A DNA stretch of 64,000 bases from Pogostemon cablin (lineage: Eukaryota > Streptophyta > Magnoliopsida > Lamiales > Lamiaceae). The position numbers were made by a program, and so were the translations under genes. Positions 26,790 through 40,204 of this stretch are shown here, piece by piece (within the stretch, counting starts at the first letter, position 1; every line of letters starts with the position of its first letter). Below the pieces are notes generated by a model that saw nothing but the letters and a program-made list of their open reading frames with translations, was not told where the DNA came from and ran no database searches. The stretch spans positions 10,250,501-10,314,500 of the forward strand of contig CM042972.1 in assembly GCA_023678885.1 (NCBI GenBank), in the 5' to 3' direction.

Positions 26790-26830
26790 TTCTAAAAAAA
26801 AATCTTGTTGAACTAAGATATTATAAAGTA
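26604..26830 (-). repeat. ~76-bp tandem repeat in U3 (3 copies)
   Basis: Three successive copies begin with TTGGGCC at 26604, 26681 and 26756. Each contains a TAAATAAATA-like run, GGGCTTTCTA, and AATCTAGTTGGGCT or its diverged form. The third copy ends at the polypurine tract. U3 repeats of this kind often act as duplicated enhancers, but that is inference here. Confidence 0.85.
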
Positions 26831-27516
26831 TCCCCTCCTCAAAAAAAAAAAATTTCGTCCTCGAAACATAAACGTACCTAGAGATGAAAAGAGATTTGGA
26901 TGTTGTTGACGCATGACTGACTCTGTTTCCCATGTTTCTTCTTCAATTTGATCACTTCTCCATAGAATTCTCACCATAGGAATGGATTTGTTACGAAGCA
27001 TTTTCTCTCGGCGATCTACAATTTGAACAGGTTGTACTTCGTACGATAGATTTTCTTTTAATACAACTGGGGGATATTTGAGCACGTGCGAAGGATCTGG
27101 TTCATATTTTCTAAGCATAGAGACATGGAAGACATCGTGAATCTTCGACAATTCCGATGGTAGCTCAAGTCGATACGCGACACGACCAATCCTTTGCACG
27201 ATCGTAAACGGGCCAATATACCTTGGACTCAACTTTCCTCGACGGCGGAATCGCAACACGCCCTTCCATGGAGAAACTTTCAGAAAAACTTTGTCTCCTT
27301 CATTAAACTCCAAATCGCGCCTCCTATTATCTGCGTAGCTTTTCTGTCGATCTTGCGCTGCCTTAAGTCTGTCTCGAATAAGTTGTATTTTTGCCTTCGC
27401 ATCTTCGATAAGCTCTACTTGTTCGATTTGTCTCTCGCCAACCTCATCCCAAAAGAGTGGTGTTCGACACTTTCGGCCATACAGAGCTTCGTACGGGGGC
27501 ATTCCAATGCTTGGAT
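26813..27516 (-). pseudogene. pol fragment: integrase C-terminus with chromodomain
   Basis: Uninterrupted minus-strand frame of about 233 codons, with TAG at 26813-26815 and the open end at about 27516. Numbered from the internal Met at 27502, residues 1-18 (YEALYGRKCRTP) are the highly conserved block after the integrase catalytic core. Residues 94-133 contain the GPF module (G97-P98-F99) and the HDVFHVSMLRKY block. Residues ~154-205 are a chromodomain-like module with W181 and W191 and an EEETWE motif. This order is that of Tekay/Del chromoviruses, whose chromodomain is thought to guide integration to heterochromatin. The last few codons run through the polypurine tract into the LTR. The catalytic DDE residues, RT and RNase H lie on the lost side. 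The absence of stops suggests a fairly recent insertion. It cannot encode a functional integrase. Confidence 0.92.
26831..26840 (-). other. Polypurine tract of the retroelement
   Basis: The plus-strand TCCCCTCCTC reads GAGGAGGGGA on the element's strand. It lies just after the run of T following CGAGGACGAAAT at the end of pol, in the position of the plus-strand primer of Ty3/gypsy elements directly before the 3' LTR. Confidence 0.7.
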
Positions 27517-29688
27517 GATGGAAATAAGAATTATGATGACGGAAATGAGCATCATGAATAAGGAAATAAGCATCATGATAAAGAAAATGAGCATCATTAT
27601 GAAGAAAATTTGCAACATGATGAAGAAAATGATCATCATGATGTTGGAAATGAACATAGAGATTAAGTAAATATGAAGCATGATGTAAGAAATGAGCATC
27701 ATGATGACGGAAATATGCATCGTAATGAATAAAATGACCATCATGATGTAGTGTATGAGCATCATGATGAAGTAAATACGCATCAAGATGAAGAAATTAA
27801 TATCATGGTGATGGAAATGAGGATTATCATGAAGAAAACATGCATCATGATGGAAGAAAATAGCATATTGATGTAAGAAATGAGCATCACGATGAATGAA
27901 ATATCTCCACGATGAAGGAAATATGTATCATGATGTAGGAAATGAGCATCATGCTTAAGGAAATATGTATCACGATGAATGAAATAAGCCTCATGATTAA
28001 AGAAAATGACAATAATGACTTAGGAAATGATAATCATGATGAAGGAAATATATATTATGATGAAAGAAATGAGCATCATGAAGATGGAAATGAGCGTCAT
28101 AATGTAGGAAATGAGCATCATGAAGAAGAAATTGAGCATCATGATGAAGGAAATGAGCATCGTGATGAAATAAATGAGCATCATGATGATGGAAATATGC
28201 ATCGTGATATAGGAAATGAGCATTATGATGAAGGAAAATATGCATCATGATGAAGGAAATTTGGTCATGATATAGGAAATGAGCATCAGATGAAGGAAAT
28301 ATGCATCATGATGATAGAAATGAGCATCATGATGAAGTAAATAAGTATCATGATGAAGGATTTATACATCATGATGATGGAAATAAGAATTATGATGACG
28401 GAAATGAGCATCATGATGAAGGAAATACGCATCATGATAAAGGAAATGAGAAAATTTACAACATGATGATGATGTTGGAAATGAACATAGAGATTAAGTA
28501 AATATGAAGCATGATGTAAGAAATGAGCATCATGATGAAGGAAAAGAGCATATTGATGAAATAAATGAGCATCATGATGAAAGAAATATCACCATGATGA
28601 AGGAAATATGTATCATGATATAGGAAATGAGCATCATGATGAAGGAAATAAGCATCATGATGAAGGAAATAAGCATCATTATGAAGAAAATTTGCAATAT
28701 GATGAAGAAAATGATCATCATGATGTTGGAAATGAACATAGAGATTAAGTAAATATGAAGCATGATGTAAGAAATGAGCATCATGATGAAGGAAATATGC
28801 ACGGTAATGAATAAAATGAGCATCATGATGTAGTGTATGACCATCATGATGAAGTAAATACGCATCAAGATGAAGAAATTAACATCATGGTGATGGAAAT
28901 GAGGATCATCATGAAGAAAACATGCATCATGATGAAGGAAAAGATCATATTGTTGAAAGAAATGAGCATCACGATGAAGGAAATTTCACCATGATGAAGG
29001 AAATATGTATCATGTTGTAGGAAATGAGCATCATGATTAAGGAAATATGTATCACGATGAATGAAATAAGCCTCATAATTAAAGGAAATGACCATAATGA
29101 CTTAGGATATGATAATCATGATGAATGAAATATACATTATGATGAAAGAAATGAGCATCATGAAGAAGGAAATGAGCATTATAATGTAGGAAATGAGCAT
29201 CATGATGAAGGAAATACGAATCATGATGAAGTATATTAGCATCATGATGATGTAAATGATTACATGATGAAGCAAATATGCATCATGGCGAAGGAAATGA
29301 GCATCAAAATGAAGAAAAAGAGCATCATGAAGATTGAAATATGAATCGTGATGTAGGAAATGAGCATTATGATGAAGGAAAATATGCATAATGATGAAGG
29401 AAATGAGCATCATGATACAGGAAATGAGCATCATGATGAAGTAAATACGCATCAAGATGAAGAAATTAACATCATGGTGATGGAGATGAGGATCATCATG
29501 AAGAAAACATGCATCATGATGAAAGAAAAGAGCATATTGATGAAAGAAATGAGCATCACGATGAAGGAAATATTACCATGATGAAGGAAATATGTATCAT
29601 GATGTAGGAAATGAGCATCATGATTAAGGAAATATGTATCACGATGAATGAAATAAGCCTCATGATTAAAGGAAATGACCATAATGAC
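27514..29688. repeat. D-type satellite block, copy 1
   Basis: 21-bp satellite resuming immediately after the pol fragment. It matches 61892-64000 at an offset of 34,378 bp, changing to 34,393 and then 34,372 because of one 15-bp and one 21-bp indel. It is also homologous to the D-like portion of family A (3441-5187), but together with the far copy it has a private 13-bp deletion (GAAATGAG joined to AAAATTTAC at about 28450). It therefore pairs with D2 rather than with A. Confidence 0.9.
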
Positions 29689-32600
29689 TTAGGAAATGAT
29701 AATCATGATGAATGAAATATACATTATGATGAAAGAAATGAGCATCATGAAGAAGGAAATGGGCATCATAATGTAGGAAATGAGCATCATGATGAAGGAA
29801 ACACGCATCATGATGATGTAAATGATTACATGATGAAGGAAATACGCATCATGGCGAAGGAAATGAGCATCAAAATGAAGGAAAAGACTATCATGCAGAT
29901 TGAAATTTGCATCGTGATGTCGGAAATGAGCGTTACAATGAAGGAAAATATGCATCATGGTGAAGGAAATGAGCATCATGATACAAGAAATGAGCATCAT
30001 GATGATGGGAATATGCATCATGATGAAAGAAATTAGGTCATGATATAGGAAATGAGCATCATGATGAAGGAAACATGCATCATGATGATAGAAATGAGCA
30101 TCATGATGAAGGAAATAAGTATCATGATGAAGGATTTATGCATCATGATGATGGAAATAAGAATTATGATGATGGAAATAGGCATCATGATGAAGGAAAT
30201 ACGCATCATGATAAAGGAAATGAGCATCATTATGAAGAAAAATTGCATCATAATGAAGGAAATGATCATCATGATGTTAGAAATGAACATAGAGATGAAG
30301 GAAATAAGAAGCATGATATAAGAAATGAGCATCATGATGAAGGAAATATGCATCTTAATGAATAAAATGAGCAACATGATGTAGTAAATACGCATCATGA
30401 TGAAGGAAATTAACATCATGGTGATGGAAATGAGGATCATCATGAAGAAAACATGCATCATGATGGAAGAAAATAGCATATTGATGTAAGAAATGAGCAT
30501 CACGATGAATGAAATATCTCCACGATGAAGGAAATATGTATCATGATGTAGGAAATGAGCATCATGATTAAGGAAATATGTATCACGATGAATGAAATAA
30601 GCATCATGGTTAAAGGAAATGACCATAATGACTTAGGAAATGATAATCATGATGAAGGAAATATACATTATGATGAAAGAAATGAGCATCAAGATGAAGG
30701 AAAAGATCATCATGATGATTGCAATATGTATCGTGATGTAGGAAATGAGCATTATGATGAAGGATAATATGCATCATGATAAAGGAAATGAGCATCATGA
30801 TACAGTAAATGAGCTTCATGATGATGGGAATATGCGTCGTGACGTAGGAAATGAGAATTTTGATGAAGGAAAATATGCTATATGATGAAGGATATTAAGT
30901 CATGATATAGGAAATGAGCACCATGATGATAGAAATGAGCATCATGATGAAAGAAATAAGTATCGTGATGAAGGATTTATGCATCATGATGATGGAAATA
31001 TGAATTATGAAGGAAATGAGCATCATGATGAAGGAAATACGCATCATGATAAAAAATATGAGCATCATTATGAAGAAAATTTGCATCATGATAAAGGAAA
31101 TGATCATCATGATATTGGAAATGAACATAGAGATGAAGGAAATATGAAGCATGATGTAAGAAACGAGCATCATGATGAAGGAAATATGCAACGTAATGAA
31201 TGAAATGAGCATCATGATGTAGTCATTGAGCAATATGATGAAATAATTACGCATCATGATGAAGGAAATTAACATCATGGTGATGGAAATGAGGATCATC
31301 ATGAAGAAAACATGCATCATGATGGAAGAAAATAGCATATTGATGTAAGAAATGAGCATCACGATGAATGAAATATCACCATGATAAAGGAAATATGTAT
31401 CATGATATAGGAAATGAGCATCATGATTAAGGAAATATGTATCACGATGAATGAAACAAGCATCATGATTAAAGGAAATGACCATAATGACTTAGGAAAT
31501 GATAATCATGATGAAGGAAATATACATTATGATGAAAGAAATGAGCATCATGAAGAAGGAAATGAGCATCATGAAGAAGGAAATGAGCATCATTATGAAG
31601 AAAATTTGCATCATGATAAAGGAAATGATCATCATGATGTTGGAAATGAACATAGAGATGAAGGAAATATGAAGCATGATGTAAGAAATGAGCATCATGA
31701 TGAATGAAATATGCAACGTAATGATTGAAATGAGCATCATGATGTAGTCAATGAGCAATATGATGAAATAAATACGCATCATGATGAAGGAAATTAACAT
31801 CATCGTGATGGAAATGACGATCATCATGAAGAAAACATGCATCATGATGGAAGAAAATAGCATTTTGATGTAAGAAATGAGCATCACGATGAATGAAATA
31901 TCACCATGATAAAGGAAATATGTATCATGATGTAGGAAATGAGCATCATGATTAAGGAAATATGTATCACGATGAATGAAACAAGCATCATGATTAAAGG
32001 AAATGACCATAATGACTTAGGAAATGATAATCATGATGAAGGAAATATACATTATGATGAAAGAAATAAGCATCATGAAGAAGGAAATGAGCATCATGAT
32101 GAAGGAAATACGCATCATGATGAAGTATATTAGCATCATGATGATGTAAATGATTACATGATGAAGGAAATATGCATCATGGCAAAGGAAATGAGCATCA
32201 AGATGAAGGAAAAGATCATTATGATAATTGCAATATGTATCGTGATGTAGGAAATGAGCATTATGATGAAGGATAATATGCATTATGATGAATGAAATGA
32301 GCATCATGATACAGGAAATGAGCATCATGATATAGGAAATGAGCTTCATGATGATGGGAATATGCGTCGTGACGTAGGAAATGAGAATTATGATTAAGGA
32401 AAATATGCTATATTATGAAGGATATTAAGTCATGATATAGGAAATGAGCACCATGATGAAGAAAACATGCATCATGTTGATAGAAATGAGCATCATGATG
32501 AAAGAAATAAGTATCATAATGAAGGATTTATGCATCATGATGATGGAAATATGAATTATGATGAAGGAAATGAGCATCATGATGAAGGAAATAAGCATCA

Positions 32601-34988
32601 TGATAAAGGAAATGAGCATCATTATGAAGAAAATTTGCATCATGATAAAGGAAATGATCATCATGATGTTGGAAATGAACATAGAGATGAAGGAAATATG
32701 AAGTATGATGTAAGAAATGAGCATCATGATGTAGGAAATATGCAACGTAATGAATGAAATGAGCATCATCATGTAGTCAATGAGCAACATGATGAAGTAA
32801 ATACGCATCATGATGAAGGAAATTAACATCATGGTGATGGAAATGAGGATCATCATGAAGAAAACATGCATCATGATGAAGGAAAAGAGCATATTGATGA
32901 AAGAAATGAGCATCATGATGAAGGAAATATCACCATGATGAAGGAAATATGTATCATGATATGGGTAATGAGCATGATGATTAAGAAAATACGTATCATG
33001 ATGAATGAAATAAGCCTCATGATTAAAGGAAATGACCATAATGACTTAGGAAATGATAATCATGATGAAGGAAATATACATTATGATGACAGAAATGAGC
33101 ATCATGAAGAAGGAAATGAGCATCATAATGTAGGAAATGAGCATCATGATTAAGGAAATACGCAACATGATGAATTATATTAGCATCATGATGATGTAAA
33201 TGATTACATGATGAAGGAAATATGCATCATGGCGAAGAAAATGAGCATCAAGATAAGGAATAGAGCATCATTTCGATTGAAATATGCATCGTGATGTAGG
33301 AAATGAGCGTTATGATGAAGGAAAATATGCATCATGATGAAGGAAATGAGCATCGTGATGAAAGAAATGAGCATCATGATGATGGAAATATGCATCGTGA
33401 TATAGGAAATGAGCATTTTGATGAAGGAAAATATGCATCATGATGAAGGAAATTTGGTCATGATATAGGAAATGAGCATCATGATGAAGGAAACACGCAT
33501 CATGATGATAGAAATGAGCATCATGATGAAGGAAATAGGTATCATGTTGAAGGATTTATGCATCATGATAAAGGAAATATGTATCATGATAAATGAGCAT
33601 CATTATGAAGGAAATTTGCATCATGATGAAGGAAGCGATCATCATGATGTTGGAAATGAACATAGAGATGAAGGAAATATGAAGCATGATGTAAGAAATG
33701 AGCATAATGATGAAGGAAATATGCATCGTAATGAATGAAATGAGCATCATGATGATGTAAATACGATCAAGATGAAGGAAATTAACATCATGGTGATGGA
33801 AATGAGGATCATCATGAAGAAAACATGCATCATGATGAAGGAAAAAAGCTTATTGATGAAAGAAATGAGCATCATGATGAAGGAAATATCACCATGATGA
33901 AGGAAATATGTATCATGATGTAGGAAATGAGCATCATGATTTAGGAAATATGTATCACGATGAATGAAATAAGCCTCATGATTAAAGGAAATGACCATAA
34001 TGACTTAGGAAATGATAATCATGATGAAGGAAATATACATTATGATGAAGAAATGAGCATCATGAAGAAGGAAATGAGCATCATAATGTAGGAAATGAGC
34101 ATCATGATGAAGGAAATACGCCTCATGATGAAGTATATTAGCATCATGATGATGTAAATGATTACATGATGAAGGAAATATGCATCATGGCAAAGGAAAT
34201 GAGCATCAAAATGTAGGAAAAGAAATCATGAAGATTGAAATATGCATCGTGATGTAGGAAATGAGCGTTAAGATGAAGGAAAATATGCATCATGTTACAG
34301 GAAATGAGCATCATCATATAGGAAATGTACATCATGATGATGGGAATATGCATCGTGACGTAGGAAATGAGAATTATGATAAAGGAAAATATGCATCAAG
34401 ATGAAGGAAATTAGGACATGATATAGGAAATGAGCATCATGATGAAGGAAACATGCATCATGATGATAGAAATGAGCATCATGATGAAGGATTTATGCAT
34501 CATGATGATGGAAATAAGAATTATGATGACGGAAATGAACATCATGAATAAGGAAATAAGCATCATGATAAAAAAAATGAGCATCATTATGAAGAAAATT
34601 TGCAACATGATGAAGAAAATGATCATCATGATGTTGGAAATGAACATAGAGATTAAGTAAATATGAAGCATGATGTAAGAAATGAGCTTCATGATGACGG
34701 AAATATGCATCGTAATGAATGAAATGAGCATCATGATGATGTAAATACGATCAAGATGAAGGAAATTAACATCATGGTGATGGAAATGAGGATCATCATG
34801 AAGAAAACATGCATCATGATGAAGGAAAAAAGCTTATTGATGAAAGAAATGAGCATCATGATGAAGGAAATATCACCATGATGAAGGAAATATGTATCAT
34901 GATGTAGGAAATGAGCATCATGATTTATGAAATATGTATCACGATGAATGAAATAAGCCTCATGATTAAAGGAAATGACCATAATGAC
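29689..34988. repeat. HOR C, copy 1 (5,300 bp)
   Basis: First complete C unit. It keeps the full GACCATAATGACTTAGG at 30621, from which copies 3 to 6 have lost three bases. Its left edge grades into D1, because D1 and C share similar sequence across the boundary. Confidence 0.93.
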
Positions 34989-37900
34989 TTAGGAAAAGAT
35001 AATCATGATGAAGGAAATATACATTATGATGAAAGAAATGAGCATCATGAAGAAGGAAATGGGCATCATAATGTAGGAAATGAGCATCATGATGAAGGAA
35101 ACAGGCATCATGATGATGTAAATGATTACATGATGAAGGAAATACGCATCATGGCGAAGGAAATGAGCATCAAAATGAAGGAAAAGACTATCATGCAGAT
35201 TGAAATTTGCATCGTGATGTCGGAAATGAGCGTTACAATGAAGGAAAATATGCATCATGGTGAAGGAAATGAGCATCATGATACAAGAAATGAGCATCAT
35301 GATGATGGGAATATGCATCATGATGAAAGAAATTAGGTCATGATATAGGAAATGAGCATCATGATGAAGGAAACATGCATCATGATGATAGAAATGAGCA
35401 TCATGATGAAGGAAATAAGTATCATGATGAAGGATTTATGCATCATGATGATGGAAATAAGAATTATGATGATGGAAATAGGCATCATGATGAAGGAAAT
35501 ACGCATCATGATAAAGGAAATGAGCATCATTATGAAGAAAAATTGCATCATAATGAAGGAAATGATCATCATGATGTTAGAAATGAACATAGAGATGAAG
35601 GAAATAAGAAGCATGATATAAGAAATGAGCATCATGATGAAGGAAATATGCATCTTAATGAATAAAATGAGCAACATGATGTAGTAAATACGCATCATGA
35701 TGAAGGAAATTAACATCATGGTGATGGAAATGAGGATCATCATGAAGAAAACATGCATCATGATGGAAGAAAATAGCATATTGATGTAAGAAATGAGCAT
35801 CACGATGAATGAAATATCTCCACGATGAAGGAAATATGTATCATGATGTAGGAAATGAGCATCATGATTAAGGAAATATGTATCACGATGAATGAAATAA
35901 GCATCATGGTTAAAGGAAATGACCATAATGACTTAGGAAATGATAATCATGATGAAGGAAATATACATTATGATGAAAGAAATGAGCATCAAGATGAAGG
36001 AAAAGATCATCATGATGATTGCAATATGTATCGTGATGTAGGAAATGAGCATTATGATGAAGGATAATATGCATCATGATAAAGGAAATGAGCATCATGA
36101 TACAGGAAATGAGCTTCATGATGATGGGAATATGCGTCGTGACGTAGGAAATGAGAATTTTGATGAAGGAAAATATGCTATATGATGAAGGATATTAAGT
36201 CATGATATAGGAAATGAGCACCATGATGATAGAAATGAGCATCATGATGAAAGAAATAAGTATCGTGATGAAGGATTTATGCATCATGATGATGGAAATA
36301 TGAATTATGAAGGAAATGAGCATCATGATGAAGGAAATACGCATCATGATAAAGAATATGAGCATCATTATGAAGAAAATTTGCATCATGATAAAGGAAA
36401 TGATCATCATGATATTGGAAATGAACATAGAGATGAAGGAAATATGAAGCATGATGTAAGAAACGAGCATCATGATGAAGGAAATATGCAACGTAATGAA
36501 TGAAATGAGCATCATGATGTAGTCATTGAGCAATATGATGAAATAATTACGCATCATGATGAAGGAAATTAACATCATGGTGATGGAAATGAGGATCATC
36601 ATGAAGAAAACATGCATCATGATGGAAGAAAATAGCATATTGATGTAAGAAATGAGCATCACGATGAATGAAATATCACCATGATAAAGGAAATATGTAT
36701 CATAATATAGGAAATGAGCATCATGATTAAGGAAATATGTATCACGATGAATGAAACAAGCATCATGATTAAAGGAAATGACCATAATGACTTAGGAAAT
36801 GATAATCATGATGAAGGAAATATACATTATGATGAAAGAAATGAGCATCATGAAAAAGGAAATGAGCATCATGAAGAAGGAAATGAGCATCATTATGAAG
36901 AAAATTTGCATCATGATAAAGGAAATGATCATCATGATGTTGGAAATGAACATAGAGATGAAGGAAATATGAAGCATGATGTAAGAAATGAGCATCATGA
37001 TGAATGAAATATGCAACGTAATGATTGAAATGAGCATCATGATGTAGTCAATGAGCAATATGATGAAATAAATACGCATCATGATGAAGGAAATTAACAT
37101 CATCGTGATGGAAATGACGATCATCATGAAGAAAACATGCATCATGATGGAAGAAAATAGCATTTTGATGTAAGAAATGAGCATCACGATGAATGAAATA
37201 TCACCATGATAAAGGAAATATGTATCATGATGTAGGAAATGAGCATCATGATTAAGGAAATATGTATCACGATGAATGAAACAAGCATCATGATTAAAGG
37301 AAATGACCATAATGACTTAGGAAATGATAATCATGATGAAGGAAATATACATTATGATGAAAGATATAAGCATCATGAAGAAGGAAATGAGCATCATGAT
37401 GAAGGAAATACGCATCATGATGAAGTATATTAGCATCATGATGATGTAAATGATTACATGATGAAGGAAATATGCATCATAGCAAAGGAAATGAGCATCA
37501 AGATGAAGGAAAAGATCATTATGATAATTGCAATATGTATCGTGATGTAGGAAATGAGCATTATGATGAAGGATAATATGCATTATGATGAATGAAATGA
37601 GTATCATGATACAGGAAATGAGCATCATGATATAGGAAATGAGCTTCATGATGATGGGAATATGCGTCGTGACGTAGGAAATGAGAATTATGATTAAGGA
37701 AAATATGCTATATTATGAAGGATATTAAGTCATGATATAGGAAATGAGCACCATGATGAAGAAAACATGCATCATGATGATAGAAATGAGCATCATGATG
37801 AAAGAAATAAGTATCATAGTGAAGGATTTATGCATCATGATGATGGAAATATGAATTATGATGAAGGAAATGAGCATCATGATGAAGGAAATAAGCATCA

Positions 37901-40204
37901 TGATAAAGGAAATGAGCATCATTATGAAGAAAATTTGCATCATGATAAAGGAAATGATCATCATGATGTTGGAAATGAATATAGAGATGAAGGAAATATG
38001 AAGCATGATGTAAGAAATGAGCATCATGATGTAGGAAATATGCAACGTAATGAATGAAATGAGCATCATCATGTAGTCAATGAGCAACATGATGAAGTAA
38101 ATACGCATCATGATGAAGGAAATTAACATCATGGTGATGGAAATGAGGATCATCATGAAGAAAACATGCATCATGATGAAGGAAAAGAGCATATTGATGA
38201 AAGAAATGAGCATCATGATGAAGGAAATATCACCATGATGAAGGAAATATGTATCATGATATGGGTAATGAGCATGATGATTAAGAAAATACGTATCATG
38301 ATGAATGAAATAAGCCTCATGATTAAAGGAAATGACCATAATGACTTAGGAAATGATAATCATGATGAAGGAAATATACATTATGATGACAGAAATGAGC
38401 ATCATGAAGAAGGAAATGAGCATCATAATGTTGGAAATGAGCATCATGATTAAGGAAATACGCAACATGATGAATTATATTAGCATCATGATGATGTAAA
38501 TGATTACATGATGAAGGAAATATGCATCATGGCGAAGAAAATGAGCATCAAGATAAGGAATAGAGCATCATTTAGATTGAAATATGCATCGTGATGTAGG
38601 AAATGAGCGTTATGATGAAGGAAAATATGCATCATGATGAAGGAAATGAGCATCGTGATGAAAGAAATGAGCATCATGATGATGGAAATATGCATCGTGA
38701 TATAGGAAATGAGCATTTTGATGAAGGAAAACACGCATCATGATGAAGGAAATAGGTATCATGTTGAAGGATTTATGCATCATGATAAAGGAAATATGTA
38801 TCATGATAAATGAGCATCATTATGAAGGAAATTTGCATCATGATGAAGGAAGCGATCATCATGATGTTGGAAATGAACATAGAGATGAAGGAAATATGAA
38901 GCATGATGTAAGAAATGAGCATAATGATGAAGGAAATATGCATCGTAATGAATGAAATGAGCATCATGATGATGTAAATACGATCAAGATGAAGGAAATT
39001 AACATCATGGTGATGGAAATGAGGATCATCATGAAGAAAACATGCATCATGATGAAGGAAAAAAGCTTATTGATGAAAGAAATGAGCATCATGATGAAGG
39101 AAATATCACCATGATGAAGGAAATATGTATCATGATGTAGGAAATGAGCATCATGATTTAGGAAATATGTATCACGATGAATGAAATAAGCCTCATGATT
39201 AAAGGAAATGACCATAATGACTTAGGAAATGATAATCATGATGAAGGAAATATACATTATGATGAAGAAATGAGCATCATGAAGAAGGAAATGAGCATCA
39301 TAATGTAGGAAATGAGCATCATGATGAAGGAAATACGCCTCATGATGAAGTATATTAGCATCATGATGATGTAAATGATTACATGATGAAGGAAATATGC
39401 ATCATGGCAAAGGAAATGAGCATCAAAATGTAGGAAAAGAAATCATGAAGATTGAAATATGCATCGTGATGTAGGAAATGAGCGTTAAGATGAAGGAAAA
39501 TATGCATCATGTTACAGGAAATGAGCATCATCATATAGGAAATGTACATCATGATGATGGGAATATGCATCGTGACGTAGGAAATGAGAATTATGATAAA
39601 GGAAAATATGCATCAAGATGAAGGAAATTAGGACATGATATAGGAAATGAGCATCATGATGAAGGAAACATGCATCATGATGATAGAAATGAGCATCATG
39701 ATGAAGGATTTATGCATCATGATGATGGAAATAAGAATTATGATGACGGAAATGAACATCATGAATAAGGAAATAAGCATCATGATAAAAAAATGAGCAT
39801 CATTATGAAGAAAATTTGCAACATGATGAAGAAAATGATCATCATGATGTTGGAAATGAACATAGAGATTAAGTAAATATGAAGCATGATGTAAGAAATG
39901 AGCTTCATGATGACGGAAATATGCATCGTAATGAATGAAATGAGCATCATGATGATGTAAATACGATCAAGATGAAGGAAATTAACATCATGGTGATGGA
40001 AATGAGGATCATCATGAAGAAAACATGCATCATGATGAAGGAAAAAAGCTTATTGATGAAAGAAATGAGCATCATGATGAAGGAAATATCACCATGATGA
40101 AGGAAATATGTATCATGATGTAGGAAATGAGCATCATGATTTATGAAATATGTATCACGATGAATGAAATAAGCCTCATGATTAAAGGAAATGACCATAA
40201 TGAC
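34989..40204. repeat. HOR C, copy 2 (5,216 bp, 83-bp internal loss)
   Basis: C unit with an 83-bp deletion (about four monomers) at about 38730, where GATGAAGGAAAA joins CACGCATCATG directly, and a further 1-bp loss in the A-run at about 39790. The deletion is absent from every other copy. It keeps the GACCATAATGACTTAGG form like copy 1. Confidence 0.93.

Larger units (their letters stand above)
24527..26830 (-). repeat. 3' LTR of the chromovirus (~2.3 kb)
   Basis: The plus-strand left edge TGTCACGGCCCGAC is the reverse complement of a GTCGGGCCGTGACA terminus, a common 3' end of plant gypsy LTRs. The right edge is placed next to the polypurine tract, downstream of the pol open frame. It reads AAAGTA on the plus strand, so on the element's own strand the LTR begins TACTTT rather than the canonical TG. 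That is either a mutated terminus or an edge off by a few bases. The true boundary needs a second LTR copy to confirm. The first ~250 bp (U3) are rich in GCCCA motifs. Confidence 0.8.
24527..27516 (-). mobile_element. Truncated Ty3/gypsy chromovirus (Tekay/Del-like)
   Basis: The 3' portion of an LTR retrotransposon on the minus strand: the last ~0.7 kb of pol (integrase C-terminus plus chromodomain), a polypurine tract, and a ~2.3 kb 3' LTR. The left edge is a clean LTR terminus abutting B satellite. The right edge is not an LTR. It breaks inside the integrase coding sequence and runs straight into D-type satellite. The 5' LTR, primer-binding site, gag, protease, reverse transcriptase, RNase H and most of integrase are absent, so the copy cannot be autonomous. 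No target-site duplication can be tested because one end is lost. Base composition and complexity differ sharply from the satellite on both sides. Confidence 0.93.

Noticed and set aside
24527..27516. Complete retrotransposon or simple solo LTR.
   Set aside because: Only one LTR and the end of pol are present. A solo LTR would not carry pol sequence, and a complete element needs a second LTR, which is replaced by satellite.
27194..27670. 158-codon plus-strand frame across the retroelement/satellite joint.
   Set aside because: It is the antisense of pol fused to satellite, an accident of the breakpoint.
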